NCBI RefSeq assembly: GCF_033898505.1
Contig: NZ_JAXAFK010000003.1
Location: 434,001-498,000, forward strand
DNA from: Pectobacterium carotovorum
GTDB lineage: Bacteria > Pseudomonadota > Gammaproteobacteria > Enterobacterales > Enterobacteriaceae
Length of the DNA stretch: 64,000 nucleotides
Direction of reading: 5' to 3'
The translations under genes and the position numbers were made by a program. Positions 9,594 through 20,723 of the stretch are shown piece by piece. Position 1 is the stretch's first letter; each line of letters starts with the position of its first letter. The notes beneath the pieces are model-generated. The model was not told where the DNA came from. It made no database searches and worked only from the letters and a program-made list of their open reading frames with translations.

Positions 9594-9887
9594 TTCCCGA
9601 CCTTATTTTCAGACTTCAAATGTGACAGAGTGCTAAATAGCCTCTGCCAACATAACAAAAATTACGCAGTCAGCAATACAAACGATTGCTTCGCCCGAAT
9701 CACGCCACAGAGAGGCGCGCCTGATTTATGGCAAAAAATATTGCCAAAGATGTGCATCGCCATATCGACGATAAATAAAATAAGAAAATGTGATATTAAG
9801 TACCAAAAATGAGCCGTTAACTAAATAGATTTTTTTAGCTAAAAAATTTCTGACGTGGACGTTCACCACGTCAGAACGATCTCGTAC

Positions 9888-10547
9888 TCATTTGACGACG
9901 GTTTTTACCCCATCAGCCGTGCCGACTAATGCGACATCCGCGCCGCGGTTAGCGAACAGCCCAACGGTCACCACGCCGGGGATACCGTTGATGTGGTTTT
10001 CTACTGCGACCGCATCCATGATATTCAGGTTGTGCACATCCAGAATGACGTTGCCGTTATCCGTCACGACGCCCTGACGGTAGACCGGCTGCCCGCCCAG
10101 CTTCGCCAGTTCGCGAGCCACGTAAGACCGCGCCATCGGAATCACTTCAACTGGCAGCGGGAATTTACCCAGTACATCAACCTGCTTGGATGCATCAACA
10201 ATGCAAATGAACTGGCGCGACAGTGCCGAAATGATTTTCTCGCGGGTCAGCGCCGCACCACCGCCTTTAATCATCTGCATGTGGCCGTTGATCTCATCCG
10301 CACCATCGACATAAACATCCAGCGAATCTACCTCATTGGCGTCAAAAACGGGGATACCCAGACTTTTCAGCTTTTCCGTTGAGGCATCCGAGCTGGAAAC
10401 CGCGCCTTTGATTTGATGTTTTATCGAACCCAGCGCATCAATAAAGTGCGCTGCCGTCGATCCGGTTCCTACTCCCACAATGGTGTCCGGGCGGACGTAG
10501 TCGAGCGCTGCCCATCCCACTGCTTTTTTCAGTTCATCTTGCGTCAT
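9888..10547 (-). CDS. rpiA: Ribose-5-phosphate isomerase A
   Basis: Interconverts ribose 5-phosphate and ribulose 5-phosphate in the pentose-phosphate pathway. From the ATG at 10547 the product is 219 residues, the usual family length, beginning [18 protein letters not shown]. Family motifs are visible: [15 protein letters not shown] (phosphate binding), SSDAST, DGADEI and [12 protein letters not shown]. The open frame runs 19 codons further upstream, but that extension is not conserved in the family. It is divergent from argP. Confidence 0.96.
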   Translation of the reverse strand: MTQDELKKAVGWAALDYVRPDTIVGVGTGSTAAHFIDALGSIKHQIKGAVSSSDASTEKLKSLGIPVFDANEVDSLDVYVDGADEINGHMQMIKGGGAALTREKIISALSRQFICIVDASKQVDVLGKFPLPVEVIPMARSYVARELAKLGGQPVYRQGVVTDNGNVILDVHNLNIMDAVAVENHINGIPGVVTVGLFANRGADVALVGTADGVKTVVK

Positions 10548-10787
10548 AATCTGCTTCTGGCCTGTAGAATCGATATACGAAAACGTGTGCGTATTATAGA
10601 ACATGCTCGTTGTAGAAAGCGTGCAAATTCACTTCACCGCCGATGCATTATTTCATGCGCCCCATTTCACACCTACCCTGCTGAATCGTGATTGCGCACA
10701 ACAGCCAAAATAAGATTTCTGCATGGCAAATCAGCAAAATGTGGCATAGTGAAAAAAAACAGACTCATTCAGAGGATTTTGACTTTC

Positions 10788-11681
10788 ATGAAACGCCCGG
10801 ACTATCGAACGCTTCAGGCTCTGGATGCCGTCATCCGCGAGCGTGGTTTTGAGCGCGCCGCCCAAAAATTGTGTATTACCCAATCTGCCGTTTCGCAGCG
10901 AATCAAACAGCTGGAAAACCTGTTCGGCCAGCCGCTATTAGTCAGAACCATTCCCCCCCGCCCGACGGAACAAGGGCAGAAGCTACTGGCGCTGCTGCAT
11001 CAGGTTGAGCTGCTGGAAGAAGAGTGGCTGGGAAATGAAACCAATAGCGATATCCCGCTGCTGCTGTCGCTGGCGGTGAACGCCGACAGTCTGGCAACCT
11101 GGCTGCTGCCCGCATTACAGCCAGTGCTGGTCGATTCACCGATTCGCCTTAACTTGCAGGTAGAAGATGAAACGCGCACGCAGGAAAGGCTGCGCCGGGG
11201 TGAAGTGGTGGGTGCAGTGAGTATTCAGTCACAGCCGCTGCCGAGCTGTCTGGTGGATAAACTGGGCGCACTGGATTATCTGTTTGTGGCCTCTCCGACC
11301 TTTGCCGCCCGCTATTTTCCCAATGGCGTGACGCGTTCGGCGCTGCTGCGCGCACCTGCGGTCGCCTTCGACCATCTGGATGATATGCATCAGGCTTTTT
11401 TACAGCAAAACTTTGATTTATCGCCGGGCAGCGTTCCCTGCCACATCGTGAATTCGTCGGAAGCCTTTGTACAACTGGCTCGACAAGGCACGACCTGCTG
11501 CATGATCCCACATCTGCAAATCGAGAAAGAATTGGCCAATAACGAGTTAGTCGATCTGACGCCGGGGCTGTTTCAGCGTCGGATGCTCTACTGGCACCGC
11601 TTCGCGCCGGAAAGCCGGATGATGAGAAAAGTGACGGACGCCCTGCTCTCGCACGGTCATCAGGTACTGCGGCAGTCATAA
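10788..11681 (+). CDS. argP: LysR-type regulator ArgP (IciA)
   Basis: Lysine- and arginine-responsive LysR regulator that activates argO and controls dapB, lysP and related genes in enterobacteria. The 297-residue product from the ATG at 10788 (AGAGGA upstream) begins [20 protein letters not shown]. It has the winged HTH ([22 protein letters not shown]) and the two-lobed effector domain. Length equals E. coli ArgP. Its target argO lies 1 kb downstream on the other strand, the usual neighbourhood. In-frame codons before 10788 have no ribosome site. Confidence 0.95.
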   Translation: MKRPDYRTLQALDAVIRERGFERAAQKLCITQSAVSQRIKQLENLFGQPLLVRTIPPRPTEQGQKLLALLHQVELLEEEWLGNETNSDIPLLLSLAVNADSLATWLLPALQPVLVDSPIRLNLQVEDETRTQERLRRGEVVGAVSIQSQPLPSCLVDKLGALDYLFVASPTFAARYFPNGVTRSALLRAPAVAFDHLDDMHQAFLQQNFDLSPGSVPCHIVNSSEAFVQLARQGTTCCMIPHLQIEKELANNELVDLTPGLFQRRMLYWHRFAPESRMMRKVTDALLSHGHQVLRQS

Positions 11682-11716
11682 CGTACTGAGAAGATGAGAC
11701 TGAAGTCATGATAAAA

Positions 11717-11748
11717 AACAACAGGCCTGACTAAGCAGGCCTGTTGTT
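11717..11748. terminator. Bidirectional terminator argP / yggE
   Basis: A perfect 13-bp stem (AACAACAGGCCTG with CAGGCCTGTTGTT) around a 6-base loop, with an A-run on the left and T-rich sequence on the right, between convergent genes. Confidence 0.75.
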
Positions 11749-11786
11749 CTCATCACGGTTTACACCACAATGGCTTAAGGTTTTCG

Positions 11787-12515
11787 CTACGGCGTACGCT
11801 GTAGCTCAAACACGACATCCACCTGATCGTCAAAGTGAATGGTTTGTTGTTCATAAGTTTGCGCCGCTTCGCTTTGCACCGCCGCGTCTGCCGTTTTAAA
11901 CATCCGCGCCATTGGCATCGGCTGATAATTGGCAACGTGGTAGCGAACGCTATAAATCGGCCCCAGCTTGGCGTTAAAGCCCTGCGCCAGCGCGGCAGCC
12001 TGACTTGTCGCCTGCTCAATAGCTTTCTTGCGCGCTTCATCACGATAGGCTTCTGGATTGGCAACGCCTAATTCTACCGTGCGAATCTCATTCAGCCCCG
12101 ATTTCAACGCCCCATCCAGCAGTTCATTCAGTTTGTCTAACTGGCGCAGCGTCACTTCCACCTGACGCACGGCACGATAGCCTTTCAGCACTGAACCGCC
12201 CGTTTTCAGATAGTCATATTCTGGCTGTGTGCGTAAATTGGCGGCATTAATATCTTTTTTCTCAATGCCATTTTTACCCAGAAAATCAAAATATTGTGCA
12301 ACACGGGCATCAACCTGCTTTTTCGCTTCCGCCGCATCCTTCGATGACACGCTGACTTCGATCGCCAGACGTGCGATATCCGGCGTCGCATCTACGCTGG
12401 ATGTCCCTGACGTCACGATATGCGGACCATCCGGCAGTTCCGCAGCCTGAGCGGCCATCGACATACCGCCCAATCCTACCGCAGCGGCCAGCGCCAGTGC
12501 ATTTAGCTTCATCAT
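11787..12515 (-). CDS. yggE: Periplasmic SIMPL-domain protein YggE (oxidative-stress defence)
   Basis: DUF541/SIMPL-family protein. In E. coli YggE lowers reactive-oxygen load, but its biochemical activity is not established. The product is about 242 residues from the Met at 12515. It has a signal peptide (MMKLNALALAAAVGLGGMSM, cut after AAQAA) followed by the conserved ELPDGPHIVTSGTSSVDATPD start of the mature domain. The core SIMPL sequence KGYRAVRQVEVTLRQLDKLNELLDGAL matches E. coli closely. Met at 12512 and 12527 are alternatives. It sits next to argO as in E. coli. Confidence 0.9.
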   Translation of the reverse strand: MMKLNALALAAAVGLGGMSMAAQAAELPDGPHIVTSGTSSVDATPDIARLAIEVSVSSKDAAEAKKQVDARVAQYFDFLGKNGIEKKDINAANLRTQPEYDYLKTGGSVLKGYRAVRQVEVTLRQLDKLNELLDGALKSGLNEIRTVELGVANPEAYRDEARKKAIEQATSQAAALAQGFNAKLGPIYSVRYHVANYQPMPMARMFKTADAAVQSEAAQTYEQQTIHFDDQVDVVFELQRTP

Positions 12516-12717
12516 ACCTCGCTTCACACTCTCTCCTTACTTATGTTTCGTCACGCATGTGGTCCAGCAGATTTTTCCTGCTTCGGCACAGTACGTTCCA
12601 GAATGAAAGATACAAGAAGGGTATCTTTTACCAGATAACATAACGTATTACCGACTCCACACAATATAGGTGAATTTCTGAAACGTAGCGTAAGGTGATG
12701 TCATTTATTTCCAACCA

Positions 12718-13332
12718 TTATTGCCAGCCGTGCCGCGCCAGCTGTAAGGCAATGCCCCACATCACCACGCCGACAAAAAAGTTGATGACCCGCTGTACCC
12801 GAGGCGTATTCAGCCACGGTGCCAGCCAGGCAGCCAAGAGCGCCAGCGCAAAGAACCAGGTGAAAGACGCGGTCATCGTCCCCAGCGCAAACCAGCTCCG
12901 GGCATCATCCGCAAACTGGCTCCCTAGACTCCCCAGCACCACAAAGGTGTCCAGATAGACGTGCGGATTCAACCAGGTCACGGCCAGCATGGTAGCAATA
13001 ATGCGCCAACGGCTTTGTTTCATCACCTCGGCGCTGGCGAGCATAATATTTTTGCTGAAGGCCGTTTTCATCGCTCCCCAGCCGAACCAGAGCAGGAACG
13101 CAACACCGCCCCAGGTTACTGCTGCCAGCAATAGCGAAGACTGACTAAGCAGTGCGCTGCCGCCAAAAATACCGGCGGTAATCAACACCATATCGCTCAA
13201 AGCACATAACAGCGCCACCATCAGGTGGTACTGCCGGCGAATTCCCTGATTCATCACAAACGCATTCTGCGGCCCCAAAGGCAAAATCATCGCCGCCCCC
13301 AACAGAACGCCCTGCAAATACACCGCCCACAT
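12718..13332 (-). CDS. argO: L-arginine exporter ArgO (LysE family)
   Basis: Inner-membrane exporter of arginine and canavanine, activated by ArgP with arginine. The 204-residue protein has about six hydrophobic segments. The LysE-family N-terminal signature is [16 protein letters not shown] near residue 16, and [15 protein letters not shown] near residue 120 is the conserved second repeat motif. Synteny with argP, yggE and mscS is as in E. coli. Confidence 0.95.
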   Translation of the reverse strand: MWAVYLQGVLLGAAMILPLGPQNAFVMNQGIRRQYHLMVALLCALSDMVLITAGIFGGSALLSQSSLLLAAVTWGGVAFLLWFGWGAMKTAFSKNIMLASAEVMKQSRWRIIATMLAVTWLNPHVYLDTFVVLGSLGSQFADDARSWFALGTMTASFTWFFALALLAAWLAPWLNTPRVQRVINFFVGVVMWGIALQLARHGWQ

Positions 13333-13538
13333 ACTTCTCTCCTACCCCGTTTGTTGTTATCGCGGAGGAGTTTATGGAAGCCGATTAAATAAGTGAAATT
13401 GAATATTCTAACGCTACATTAGCTAAGCTAATGTGCTGAAGGCGGGTAAAAGCGAGGTTGAATGAGAAGGCGATTTCTGATGATGCACCATGCCAATGTC
13501 AGGACATGGTGCCTATTTGGGTGCTTATATCAGCGAGT

Positions 13539-14414
13539 TTATTCTGGCTGTTTCGCTACGGGTTGTACGTCTACAGATGGTACGTTATGCAGGTGCACGT
13601 CCATTTGCGGATAAGGAATGCCAATACGGTGCTCATCCAGCACGCGTTTAAAGCTTTCCAGCAGATCCCAATACACCGCCTGCGCGTTGCCGTTGGTTGT
13701 CCACACCCACACCACAAAATTCAGTGATGACGCTGCCATTTCATTCAGGCGGATCGTGACGCCCTTGTCGTGCTGGATACGTTCATCCGCCGCGACAATA
13801 TCGCCCAGCAGCTTTTTCACCACGTCGATATCGGCATCATAAGCCACACCGACAATAATTTCGGTACGGCGATCTGGCTCACGTGAACTGTTGATGATGT
13901 TACCAGCAATGATTTTGCCATTCGGCACCACGATAATTTTGCCGTCAGAGGTACGCAGCGTCGTCGAGAAGATCTGCACCTGTGTGACCGAGCCAGACAC
14001 GCCGCCTAAGTCCACCCATTCGCCGGTACGGAAAGGTCGGAAAATCACCAGCAAGACACCCGCAGCAAAGTTGGCTAACGACCCCTGCAATGCCAGACCA
14101 ACAGCCAAGCCTGCCGCACCCAGCACGGCAATGACCGATGCCGTCTGCACGCCAACCCGACTCAATACTGCAATCAGCGTGAACGCGATAATGCCATAGC
14201 GCACCAGCGCAGAGAGGAAATCAGCCACGGTAGAATCGATAGACCGGCTAATCATCAATTTATTGATAGTGCCGGAAACGATCCGAGCGATCACCAGACC
14301 AACGATGAGGATCACTAATGCGGCGACAATATTCACGGCATACTGCAAAAACAAGTTCTGATGCGTCACCAACCAGTTCCCCGCCTGATCCAGACTCGTA
14401 TTAAGTTCTTCCAT
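13539..14414 (-). CDS. mscS: Small-conductance mechanosensitive channel MscS
   Basis: Inner-membrane channel that opens under membrane tension to release solutes on osmotic down-shock. The 291 residues include three transmembrane helices. TM3, the pore-lining helix, shows the alternating Ala/Gly packing pattern [20 protein letters not shown] (about 95-115). The beta domain follows with [19 protein letters not shown], and then the cytoplasmic vestibule domain. Length is close to E. coli MscS (286), with a slightly extended C-terminus. It precedes argO on the same strand with about 200 bp between. Confidence 0.95.
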   Translation of the reverse strand: MEELNTSLDQAGNWLVTHQNLFLQYAVNIVAALVILIVGLVIARIVSGTINKLMISRSIDSTVADFLSALVRYGIIAFTLIAVLSRVGVQTASVIAVLGAAGLAVGLALQGSLANFAAGVLLVIFRPFRTGEWVDLGGVSGSVTQVQIFSTTLRTSDGKIIVVPNGKIIAGNIINSSREPDRRTEIIVGVAYDADIDVVKKLLGDIVAADERIQHDKGVTIRLNEMAASSLNFVVWVWTTNGNAQAVYWDLLESFKRVLDEHRIGIPYPQMDVHLHNVPSVDVQPVAKQPE

Positions 14415-14483
14415 TTGAAAGCTCCTGTTTTTTAATCACTGGGAAAGCATAACGCCCATCACTTAAAGCGCAACATTACCACC

Positions 14484-14510
14484 AAAAATTAAGGCTCCCG
14501 TAGGAGCCTT
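14484..14510 (-). terminator. Rho-independent terminator of fbaA operon
   Basis: On the minus strand AAGGCTCCTACGGGAGCCTT forms a stem-loop followed by AATTTTT. It ends the epd-pgk-fbaA operon 30 bp past the fbaA stop. Confidence 0.85.
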
Positions 14511-14539
14511 AGCATCAAATCATGTTTACGTCGTCTGTC

Positions 14540-15616
14540 TTACAGCACATCAACAGCGTTAAGCTCTTTGAAGGCTTGTTCCAGACGCGTCACCATGCTT
14601 GCCTGAGCGGCACGCAGCCACACACGCGGGTCATAGTATTTCTTGTTTGGCTGGTCTTCGCCTTTCGGGTTACCCAATTGGCCTTGCAGATAAGCTTCGT
14701 TATCTTTGTAGTACTTCAGGATACCTTCCCACGTTGCCCACTGGGTGTCGGTATCGATGTTCATTTTCACCACGCCGTAGCTAACGGAATCTTTGATTTC
14801 CTGCGCGCTTGAACCAGAACCACCGTGGAACACGAAGTCCAGGCTGTTGTGCGGCAGGTTATGTTTCTTGGAAACATATTCCTGAGAATCACGCAGGATG
14901 GTTGGAGTCAGCTTCACGTTACCTGGCTTGTAGACGCCGTGTACGTTACCGAAAGAGGCAGCGATGGTGAAACGTGGGCTGATCGCGTTCAGTTTGGTGT
15001 ACGCGTAGTCAACGTCTTCTGGCTGAGTGTACAGAGCAGAAGCGTCCATGTGGCTGTTATCCACGCCGTCTTCTTCACCACCGGTACAACCCAGTTCGAT
15101 TTCCAGGGTCATATCGATTTTGGCCATACGCGCCAGATACTTAGAACAGATTTCGATGTTCTCTTCCAGAGACTCTTCAGACAGATCGATCATGTGAGAA
15201 GAGAACAGAGGTTTGCCAGTAGCCGCGAAGTGTTTTTCACCCGCGTCCAGCAGGCCATCGATCCACGGCAGCAGTTTCTTGGCACAGTGGTCAGTGTGCA
15301 GAATGACCGGAACACCATAATGCTCAGCCATTTGGTGAACATGATGAGCGCCAGAAATCGCCCCCAAAATTGCCGCCTGCTGGCCTTCTGCTTTCAGACC
15401 TTTACCCGCGATGAATGCTGCACCGCCGTTAGAGAACTGAACGATGACCGGCGCGCGTACTTTGGCTGCGGCTTCCAGAACAGCATTGATTGAGTCGGTA
15501 CCGACACAGTTCACTGCTGGCAAAGCGAATTGGTTTTCTTTTGCTACTGCGAAAACTTTCTGAACGTCATCACCAGTGATGACACCGGGTTTTACGAAAT
15601 CAAAAATTTTAGACAT
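14540..15616 (-). CDS. fbaA: Class II fructose-bisphosphate aldolase
   Basis: Zinc-dependent cleavage of fructose 1,6-bisphosphate to dihydroxyacetone phosphate and glyceraldehyde 3-phosphate. The 358-residue protein begins MSKIFDFVKPGVITGDDVQKV. It has the zinc/substrate histidines in VILHTDHCAKK (about 108-110), the ELGCTGGEEDGVDNS loop, and FHGGSGSS for phosphate binding. It is the third gene of the epd-pgk-fbaA operon. The 136-bp gap to pgk contains a TGTCTCG/CGAGACA stem (15679-15716) that may act in transcript processing, since the E. coli pgk-fba mRNA is known to be processed there. Confidence 0.97.
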   Translation of the reverse strand: MSKIFDFVKPGVITGDDVQKVFAVAKENQFALPAVNCVGTDSINAVLEAAAKVRAPVIVQFSNGGAAFIAGKGLKAEGQQAAILGAISGAHHVHQMAEHYGVPVILHTDHCAKKLLPWIDGLLDAGEKHFAATGKPLFSSHMIDLSEESLEENIEICSKYLARMAKIDMTLEIELGCTGGEEDGVDNSHMDASALYTQPEDVDYAYTKLNAISPRFTIAASFGNVHGVYKPGNVKLTPTILRDSQEYVSKKHNLPHNSLDFVFHGGSGSSAQEIKDSVSYGVVKMNIDTDTQWATWEGILKYYKDNEAYLQGQLGNPKGEDQPNKKYYDPRVWLRAAQASMVTRLEQAFKELNAVDVL

Positions 15617-15752
15617 GTTACGTGTCCCGTTTCGTTGGCCGTGGAGGGGTTAGAGAGATCGATGTTAAATCGACAGGCTGTCTCGACACGCTATGGCATA
15701 ACGGCATGCCGAGACAACCACAGGAAAGGGAAAAAGCAGCCCTTACCTTAAA

Positions 15753-16916
15753 TTACTGCTTGGCGCGTTCTTCCAGCATAACCACTGCTGGCAGTTTTTT
15801 CCCTTCAACGAACTCCAGGAATGCACCACCACCGGTAGAAATGTAGGAGATTTTGTCAGCAATACCAAACAGATCGATCGCAGCCAGCGTATCGCCGCCG
15901 CCTGCGATAGAGAATGCTTCGCTATCTGCGATCGCACGGGCAATGGTCTCGGTTCCTTTACGGAAGTTCGGGAATTCGAAGACGCCAACCGGGCCATTCC
16001 ACAGGATGGTCTTGGCATTCTTCAGAATTTCAGCCAAACGCTCAGCGGAAACATCACCCAGATCCAGAATCTGCTCTTCGTCTTTGATTGCTGTAACAGA
16101 CTTCAGCGTTGCGGCTGCAGTTTCAGAAAATTCTGACGCAACACGCACATCGCTCGGTACAGGAATATCACAGGTTTCCAACAGCTTTTTCGCTTCAGGA
16201 ATCAGGTCAGCTTCGTACAGGGATTTACCCACGTTGTGGCCTTGTGCAGCAACGAAGGTGTTAGCGATACCGCCACCGACGATCAGCTGATCGGCGATTT
16301 TAGACAGGGAATCCAGCACGGTCAGCTTGGTGGAGACTTTAGAACCACCGACAATAGCGACCATCGGACGTGCTGGTTCGCTCAATGCTTTACCCAGCGC
16401 TTCCAACTCACCAGACAGCAGCGGGCCCGCACAGGCGATAGGCGCAAATTTACCCACGCCGTGAGTGGAAGCCTGCGCACGGTGTGCAGTACCGAATGCG
16501 TCCATCACGAACACATCGCACAGCGCCGCGTATTTCTTGGACAGGACTTCGTCGTCTTTCTTCTCGCCTTTGTTAAAGCGAACGTTTTCCAGTACAACCA
16601 GCTCGCCTTCGGCGACATCAACACCATCAAGATAGTCTTTCGCCAGACGTACAGGAGAAGACAGTTTCTCTTTCAGGTAGTCAACAACAGGCAGCAGAGA
16701 AAATTCTTCGTTGTATTCGCCTTCGGTCGGACGTCCCAGGTGGGAAGTGACCATAACGCGAGCGCCTTGTTTCAGAGCGATTTCGATGGTCGGCAGAGAG
16801 GCACGGATGCGCGCATCAGACGTCACTTTCCCTTCTTTTACTGGTACGTTCAGATCCGCACGAATAAGAACACGTTTACCAGCCAGATCCAGATCGGTCA
16901 TCTTAATTACAGACAT
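15753..16916 (-). CDS. pgk: Phosphoglycerate kinase
   Basis: Transfers phosphate from 1,3-bisphosphoglycerate to ADP in glycolysis. The 387-residue monomer begins [29 protein letters not shown], containing the conserved RADLNVP substrate-binding motif. The N-domain has SHLGRP, the hinge and C-domain have VGGSKVSTK, and GGGDTLAAI near the C-terminus contacts nucleotide. It lies 72 bp downstream of epd on the same strand. Confidence 0.97.
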   Translation of the reverse strand: MSVIKMTDLDLAGKRVLIRADLNVPVKEGKVTSDARIRASLPTIEIALKQGARVMVTSHLGRPTEGEYNEEFSLLPVVDYLKEKLSSPVRLAKDYLDGVDVAEGELVVLENVRFNKGEKKDDEVLSKKYAALCDVFVMDAFGTAHRAQASTHGVGKFAPIACAGPLLSGELEALGKALSEPARPMVAIVGGSKVSTKLTVLDSLSKIADQLIVGGGIANTFVAAQGHNVGKSLYEADLIPEAKKLLETCDIPVPSDVRVASEFSETAAATLKSVTAIKDEEQILDLGDVSAERLAEILKNAKTILWNGPVGVFEFPNFRKGTETIARAIADSEAFSIAGGGDTLAAIDLFGIADKISYISTGGGAFLEFVEGKKLPAVVMLEERAKQ

Positions 16917-16988
16917 GGTGAATCCTCTTGTTGATTCTCTTTTAAAGTTGCTTGAGCGAGATAGCGACCCCTGATCGCCACCGTCGTA

Positions 16989-18005
16989 CTAGAAACCGCA
17001 GGCTGCCATCGCCCGTGTTGTGTCCAACATCCGGTTGGCAAAGCCCCATTCGTTATCGCACCAGACCAATGTTTTAATCAGATGCTGACCACTGACCCGT
17101 GTCTGCGTGCCGTCAACAATGGCACTGTGCGGATCGTGGTTAAAATCAGCTGACACTAATGGCAATTCAGTATAATCAACTATACCACGAAACGACTCAT
17201 GCGCTGATTTTTGCAATAGTGCATTAATTTCATTCACGTTTACGGCTTTCCTGACGCTAACACTCAGGTCAATTGCCGTGACGTTAATCGTCGGCACCCG
17301 CACCGAGATCGCCTCAAAACGATCGACAAACTGTGGAAAAATACGGGTGATCCCCGCCGACAGTTTGGTATCTACCGGAATGATCGACTGGCTGGCGGCT
17401 CGTGTACGCCGCAGATCGTGATGATAAGCATCGATCACCGGCTGATCGTTCATTGATGAGTGAATCGTCGTCACCGTACCATTTTCGATGCCGAAGGCAT
17501 CATCCAGCAGTTTGATCACCGGGATAATGCAGTTGGTCGTACAGGACGCATTGGAAACAATACGATGCCCATGCTCCAACTGATGGTGATTGACGCCAAA
17601 CACTACCGTGGCATCCAGATCCGTCGTTCCCGGATGAGAAAACAGCACTTTCTTTGCGCCTGCCGCCAGATGGGCTTCCCCATCTTCCCGGCTGCCGTAG
17701 ACACCGCTGCAATCCAGCACGATATCGACACCGAGTTCTCGCCAGGGCAACTGCTGAATTTCTACCTGATGCAACAGGCGAATACAGTCATCGCCAATAT
17801 AAAGCTGATCGCACTCCTGACGCACATCCCACGAAAAACGGCCGTGGCTGGAATCATACTTGAGCAAATGCGCCATGCCTTCCGCGCTCGCCAGCTCGTT
17901 AATCGCCACAACGGCAATCTCAGCTCGGCGGCCTGATTCATACAACGCACGTAAAACACTGCGGCCGATGCGGCCAAAACCGTTTATCGCAATACGGATC
18001 GTCAT
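16989..18005 (-). CDS. epd: D-erythrose-4-phosphate dehydrogenase
   Basis: NAD-dependent oxidation of erythrose 4-phosphate to 4-phosphoerythronate, the first step of pyridoxal-phosphate synthesis. A GAPDH-fold protein of 338 residues from the ATG at 18005: [21 protein letters not shown], with the active-site [12 protein letters not shown] (nucleophilic Cys near 154) and a [14 protein letters not shown]-terminus. It is distinguished from GapA by context and the Epd-type N-terminus. The open frame continues 23 codons upstream, but family length favours 18005. It heads the epd-pgk-fbaA operon; Cra-type and possible CRP-type sites lie 105-190 bp upstream. Confidence 0.95.
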   Translation of the reverse strand: MTIRIAINGFGRIGRSVLRALYESGRRAEIAVVAINELASAEGMAHLLKYDSSHGRFSWDVRQECDQLYIGDDCIRLLHQVEIQQLPWRELGVDIVLDCSGVYGSREDGEAHLAAGAKKVLFSHPGTTDLDATVVFGVNHHQLEHGHRIVSNASCTTNCIIPVIKLLDDAFGIENGTVTTIHSSMNDQPVIDAYHHDLRRTRAASQSIIPVDTKLSAGITRIFPQFVDRFEAISVRVPTINVTAIDLSVSVRKAVNVNEINALLQKSAHESFRGIVDYTELPLVSADFNHDPHSAIVDGTQTRVSGQHLIKTLVWCDNEWGFANRMLDTTRAMAACGF

Positions 18006-18109
18006 GGCGTTCTTTGTGGTTCCTTGTGTCATGGCAGGGTTACCCAGCGCATAGGATATACCCTTCTTAGACACCAGAGAACCCCTGGCTAAACGCCGTC
18101 AGCACCACA

Positions 18110-18126
18110 ACTGAAACGCTTCAGCT
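18110..18126 (-). promoter_or_regulatory. Cra (FruR) operator upstream of epd
   Basis: On the minus strand this is GCTGAAGCGTTTCAGT, a near-perfect CTGAA-n4-TTCAG dyad matching the Cra box (GCTGAATCGTTTCAGC type). It lies about 105 bp before epd. Cra control of the epd-pgk operon is known in E. coli. Confidence 0.7.
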
Positions 18127-18181
18127 AGAATAAACGAATTAACGCATAAAAGAAATATTCTCGTCTGGCACACGCCAGAAG

Positions 18182-18197
18182 AGTGACCTGCGTCATA
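18182..18197. promoter_or_regulatory. Candidate CRP site
   Basis: AGTGA-CCTGCG-TCATA matches the CRP dyad TGTGA-n6-TCACA at eight of ten positions. It sits between tktA and epd, about 177 bp before epd. CRP activation of epd-pgk is known in E. coli, but this exact site is an inference. Confidence 0.35.
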
Positions 18198-18262
18198 AAA
18201 ATGAAAAAACGGTGTCTGGGGAGCAGACAACGCGCATCAAGAGGGAAGTTAAATTCAAGATG

Positions 18263-18292
18263 AAAAAAAGCCGCCAGCGTTAGCTGACGGCT
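18263..18292 (-). terminator. Rho-independent terminator of tktA
   Basis: On the minus strand AGCCGTCAGC pairs with GCTGGCGGCT around TAAC, followed by a run of T. It lies 28 bp past the tktA stop. The whole tktA-epd gap (18006-18319) is accounted for by this, the epd promoter region and its regulatory sites. Confidence 0.9.
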
Positions 18293-18319
18293 TCTCATAT
18301 CGGGGTTAACGCGGCGTGA

Positions 18320-20314
18320 TTACTTCAGCAATGCCTGCGCTTTTTCGACCACGTTATCGACCGTAAAGCCGAATTCTTCGAACAGCAGTTCAGCCGGAGC
18401 CGATTCGCCGAAGCTCGTCATGCCGACAATTGCGCCGTTCAGGCCAACATACTTGAACCAGTAGTCCGCGATACCCGCTTCAATCGCCACGCGCGCCGAT
18501 ACTGCTTTCGGCAGCACCGCTTCACGGTAGGCCGCATCCTGCTTGTCAAACGCATCCGTAGACGGCATCGACACCACGCGTACCTTGCGGCCTGCGGCAG
18601 TCAGCTTGTCATACGCCCCGACAGCCAGTTCGACTTCAGAACCGGTGGCAATCAGGATCAGCTCAGGCTGGCCGTCGCTGTCTTTCAGCACGTAGCCGCC
18701 TTTCGCCACGTTCGCCAGCTGCTCGGCGGTACGTGACTGCTGTGCCAGATTCTGACGGGACAGGATCAGCGACGTCGGGCCATCCTGACGCTCAATGGCG
18801 TATTTCCACGCCACCGCCGTTTCCACCTGGTCTGCCGGACGCCAGTTGCTCATGTTCGGCGTCACGCGCAGGCTGGCCAGCTGTTCAACCGGCTGGTGCG
18901 TCGGGCCGTCTTCGCCCAGACCGATGGAGTCGTGGGTGTAAACGTAGATGCTGCGGATTTTCATCAGCGCGGCCATACGCACGGCGTTACGCGCGTATTC
19001 CACGAACATCAGGAAGGTCGCGGTGTACGGCACAAAGCCACCGTGCAGCGCAATCCCGTTGGCAATCGCCGTCATGCCGAATTCGCGCACGCCGTAGTGG
19101 ATGTAGTTGCCCGCGTGGTCTTTATCCAGCGATACCGAGCCGGACCAGATGGTCAGGTTACTCGGTGCCAGGTCGGCAGAGCCGCCCAGGAATTCTGGCA
19201 GCAGCTTGCCGTAGGCTTCCAGCGCGTTCTGTGAGGCTTTGCGGCTGGCGATTTTCGCCGGATTGGCCTGCAAATCGTCGATAAATTTCTGTGCGTCCGC
19301 CTGCCAGTTGGCCGGCAGTTCACCGCCGGTGCGGCGTTTGAACTCGGCAGCCAGTTCCGGGTACGCGCTGGCGTAGGCGGCAAACGCCTCGTCCCAGGCC
19401 GCTTCCTTACGCTGACCGGCCGGTTTGGCATCCCAGGCCGCATAAATGTCAGCCGGGATCTCAAACGGTGCATACGCCCAGCCCAGCTGTTCGCGGGAGG
19501 CCGCTACTTCTGCATCGCCCAGCGGCGCGCCGTGGGAGTCGTGCGTACCGGCCTTGTTCGGTGAACCGAAGCCAATCACGGTTTTGCACATCAGCAGCGA
19601 TGGCTTGTCGGTCACCAGCTGAGCTTCGCCGATGGCGCGTTTGATGGCGTCTGCATCGTGGCCGTCCACGCCGCGCACGACGTGCCAGCCGTAGGCTTCA
19701 AAGCGGGCCGCGGTATCGTCGGTAAACCAGCCTTCAACGTGGCCGTCGATGGAGATGCCGTTGTCATCATAAAACGCGGTCAGTTTGCCGAGCTTCATGG
19801 TGCCGGCCAGCGAGCAGACTTCGTGGGAAATCCCTTCCATCATGCAGCCGTCGCCCAGGAAGGCGTAGGTGTGATGGTCGACAATCTCGTGGCCCGGACG
19901 GTTGAACTGGGCCGCCAGCGTGCGCTCGGCAATCGCCATACCGACCGCGTTGGCAATCCCCTGACCCAGCGGGCCGGTGGTGGTTTCGACGCCGGCAGTG
20001 TAGCCGTATTCCGGGTGACCCGGAGTTTTGGAGTGCAGCTGGCGGAAGTTCTTCAGTTCTTCAATCGGCAGGTCGTAGCCGGAGAGATGCAGCAGGCTGT
20101 AAATCAGCATGGACGCGTGGCCATTGGACAGCACGAAGCGGTCGCGGTTGGCCCAGTTGGGGTTGGCCGGATTATGGTTGAGGTAATCGCGCCACAGCAC
20201 TTCGGCGATATCGGCCATGCCCATCGGTGCGCCCGGGTGACCGGATTTGGCTTTCTGCACCCCATCCATGCTCAGCGCGCGGATAGCATTGGCAAGTTCT
20301 TTACGAGAGGACAT
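18320..20314 (-). CDS. tktA: Transketolase A
   Basis: Thiamine-diphosphate enzyme moving two-carbon ketol units in the non-oxidative pentose-phosphate pathway. From the ATG at 20314 the protein is 664 residues, the family length, beginning [20 protein letters not shown]. The TPP-binding motif [18 protein letters not shown] is near residue 155, [14 protein letters not shown] near 460, and the C-terminal domain has the [12 protein letters not shown] region. A 41-codon in-frame upstream extension is hydrophobic and not conserved, so it was excluded. Next to epd, as in E. coli. Confidence 0.97.
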   Translation of the reverse strand: MSSRKELANAIRALSMDGVQKAKSGHPGAPMGMADIAEVLWRDYLNHNPANPNWANRDRFVLSNGHASMLIYSLLHLSGYDLPIEELKNFRQLHSKTPGHPEYGYTAGVETTTGPLGQGIANAVGMAIAERTLAAQFNRPGHEIVDHHTYAFLGDGCMMEGISHEVCSLAGTMKLGKLTAFYDDNGISIDGHVEGWFTDDTAARFEAYGWHVVRGVDGHDADAIKRAIGEAQLVTDKPSLLMCKTVIGFGSPNKAGTHDSHGAPLGDAEVAASREQLGWAYAPFEIPADIYAAWDAKPAGQRKEAAWDEAFAAYASAYPELAAEFKRRTGGELPANWQADAQKFIDDLQANPAKIASRKASQNALEAYGKLLPEFLGGSADLAPSNLTIWSGSVSLDKDHAGNYIHYGVREFGMTAIANGIALHGGFVPYTATFLMFVEYARNAVRMAALMKIRSIYVYTHDSIGLGEDGPTHQPVEQLASLRVTPNMSNWRPADQVETAVAWKYAIERQDGPTSLILSRQNLAQQSRTAEQLANVAKGGYVLKDSDGQPELILIATGSEVELAVGAYDKLTAAGRKVRVVSMPSTDAFDKQDAAYREAVLPKAVSARVAIEAGIADYWFKYVGLNGAIVGMTSFGESAPAELLFEEFGFTVDNVVEKAQALLK

Positions 20315-20723
20315 GCTTGACTCCAGATCGGATTGAACGACTGCCCTTCCTGTAAAACAAATAAAAATCAATAAGTTAAACAAGAATGACAAAATAAATA
20401 TGATTACAAATGTACATGAAAAATGTAGCGAATGCACATGGAACCGTGAGCAAAAAACAGGGATTTATCGGCTGACGAATCAATGGCAGTTCTTTTACCA
20501 ATTGTGCAGTTGATTACAGCGCTATACGCGATGTTTTCTAGTGGGTTTACCTTTATTCGACGCACCTTTTCGGAACGCCCCAGAAACAAAATACATCGCC
20601 TACGGGCTACCGTAAAAATACAAATCAGATTTTCCGATCTATTTCTCAATGTCGTTTTCGGGTAGTTTATAGCCGATTTTCTTTCGTACTAAAAACAAAC
20701 ACAATCGTAGGGAGATGATTTTT
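20315..20723. other. Divergent intergenic region tktA / loiP
   Basis: This 409-bp AT-rich region has no convincing gene; the short open frames on both strands lack ribosome sites and coding character. It must hold both promoters. No recognised operator was seen. Confidence 0.5.

Noticed and set aside
13485..13512. GCACCATG/CATGGTGC stem past mscS considered as a terminator
   Set aside because: No T-run on either side; retained only as a possible mRNA-end hairpin.
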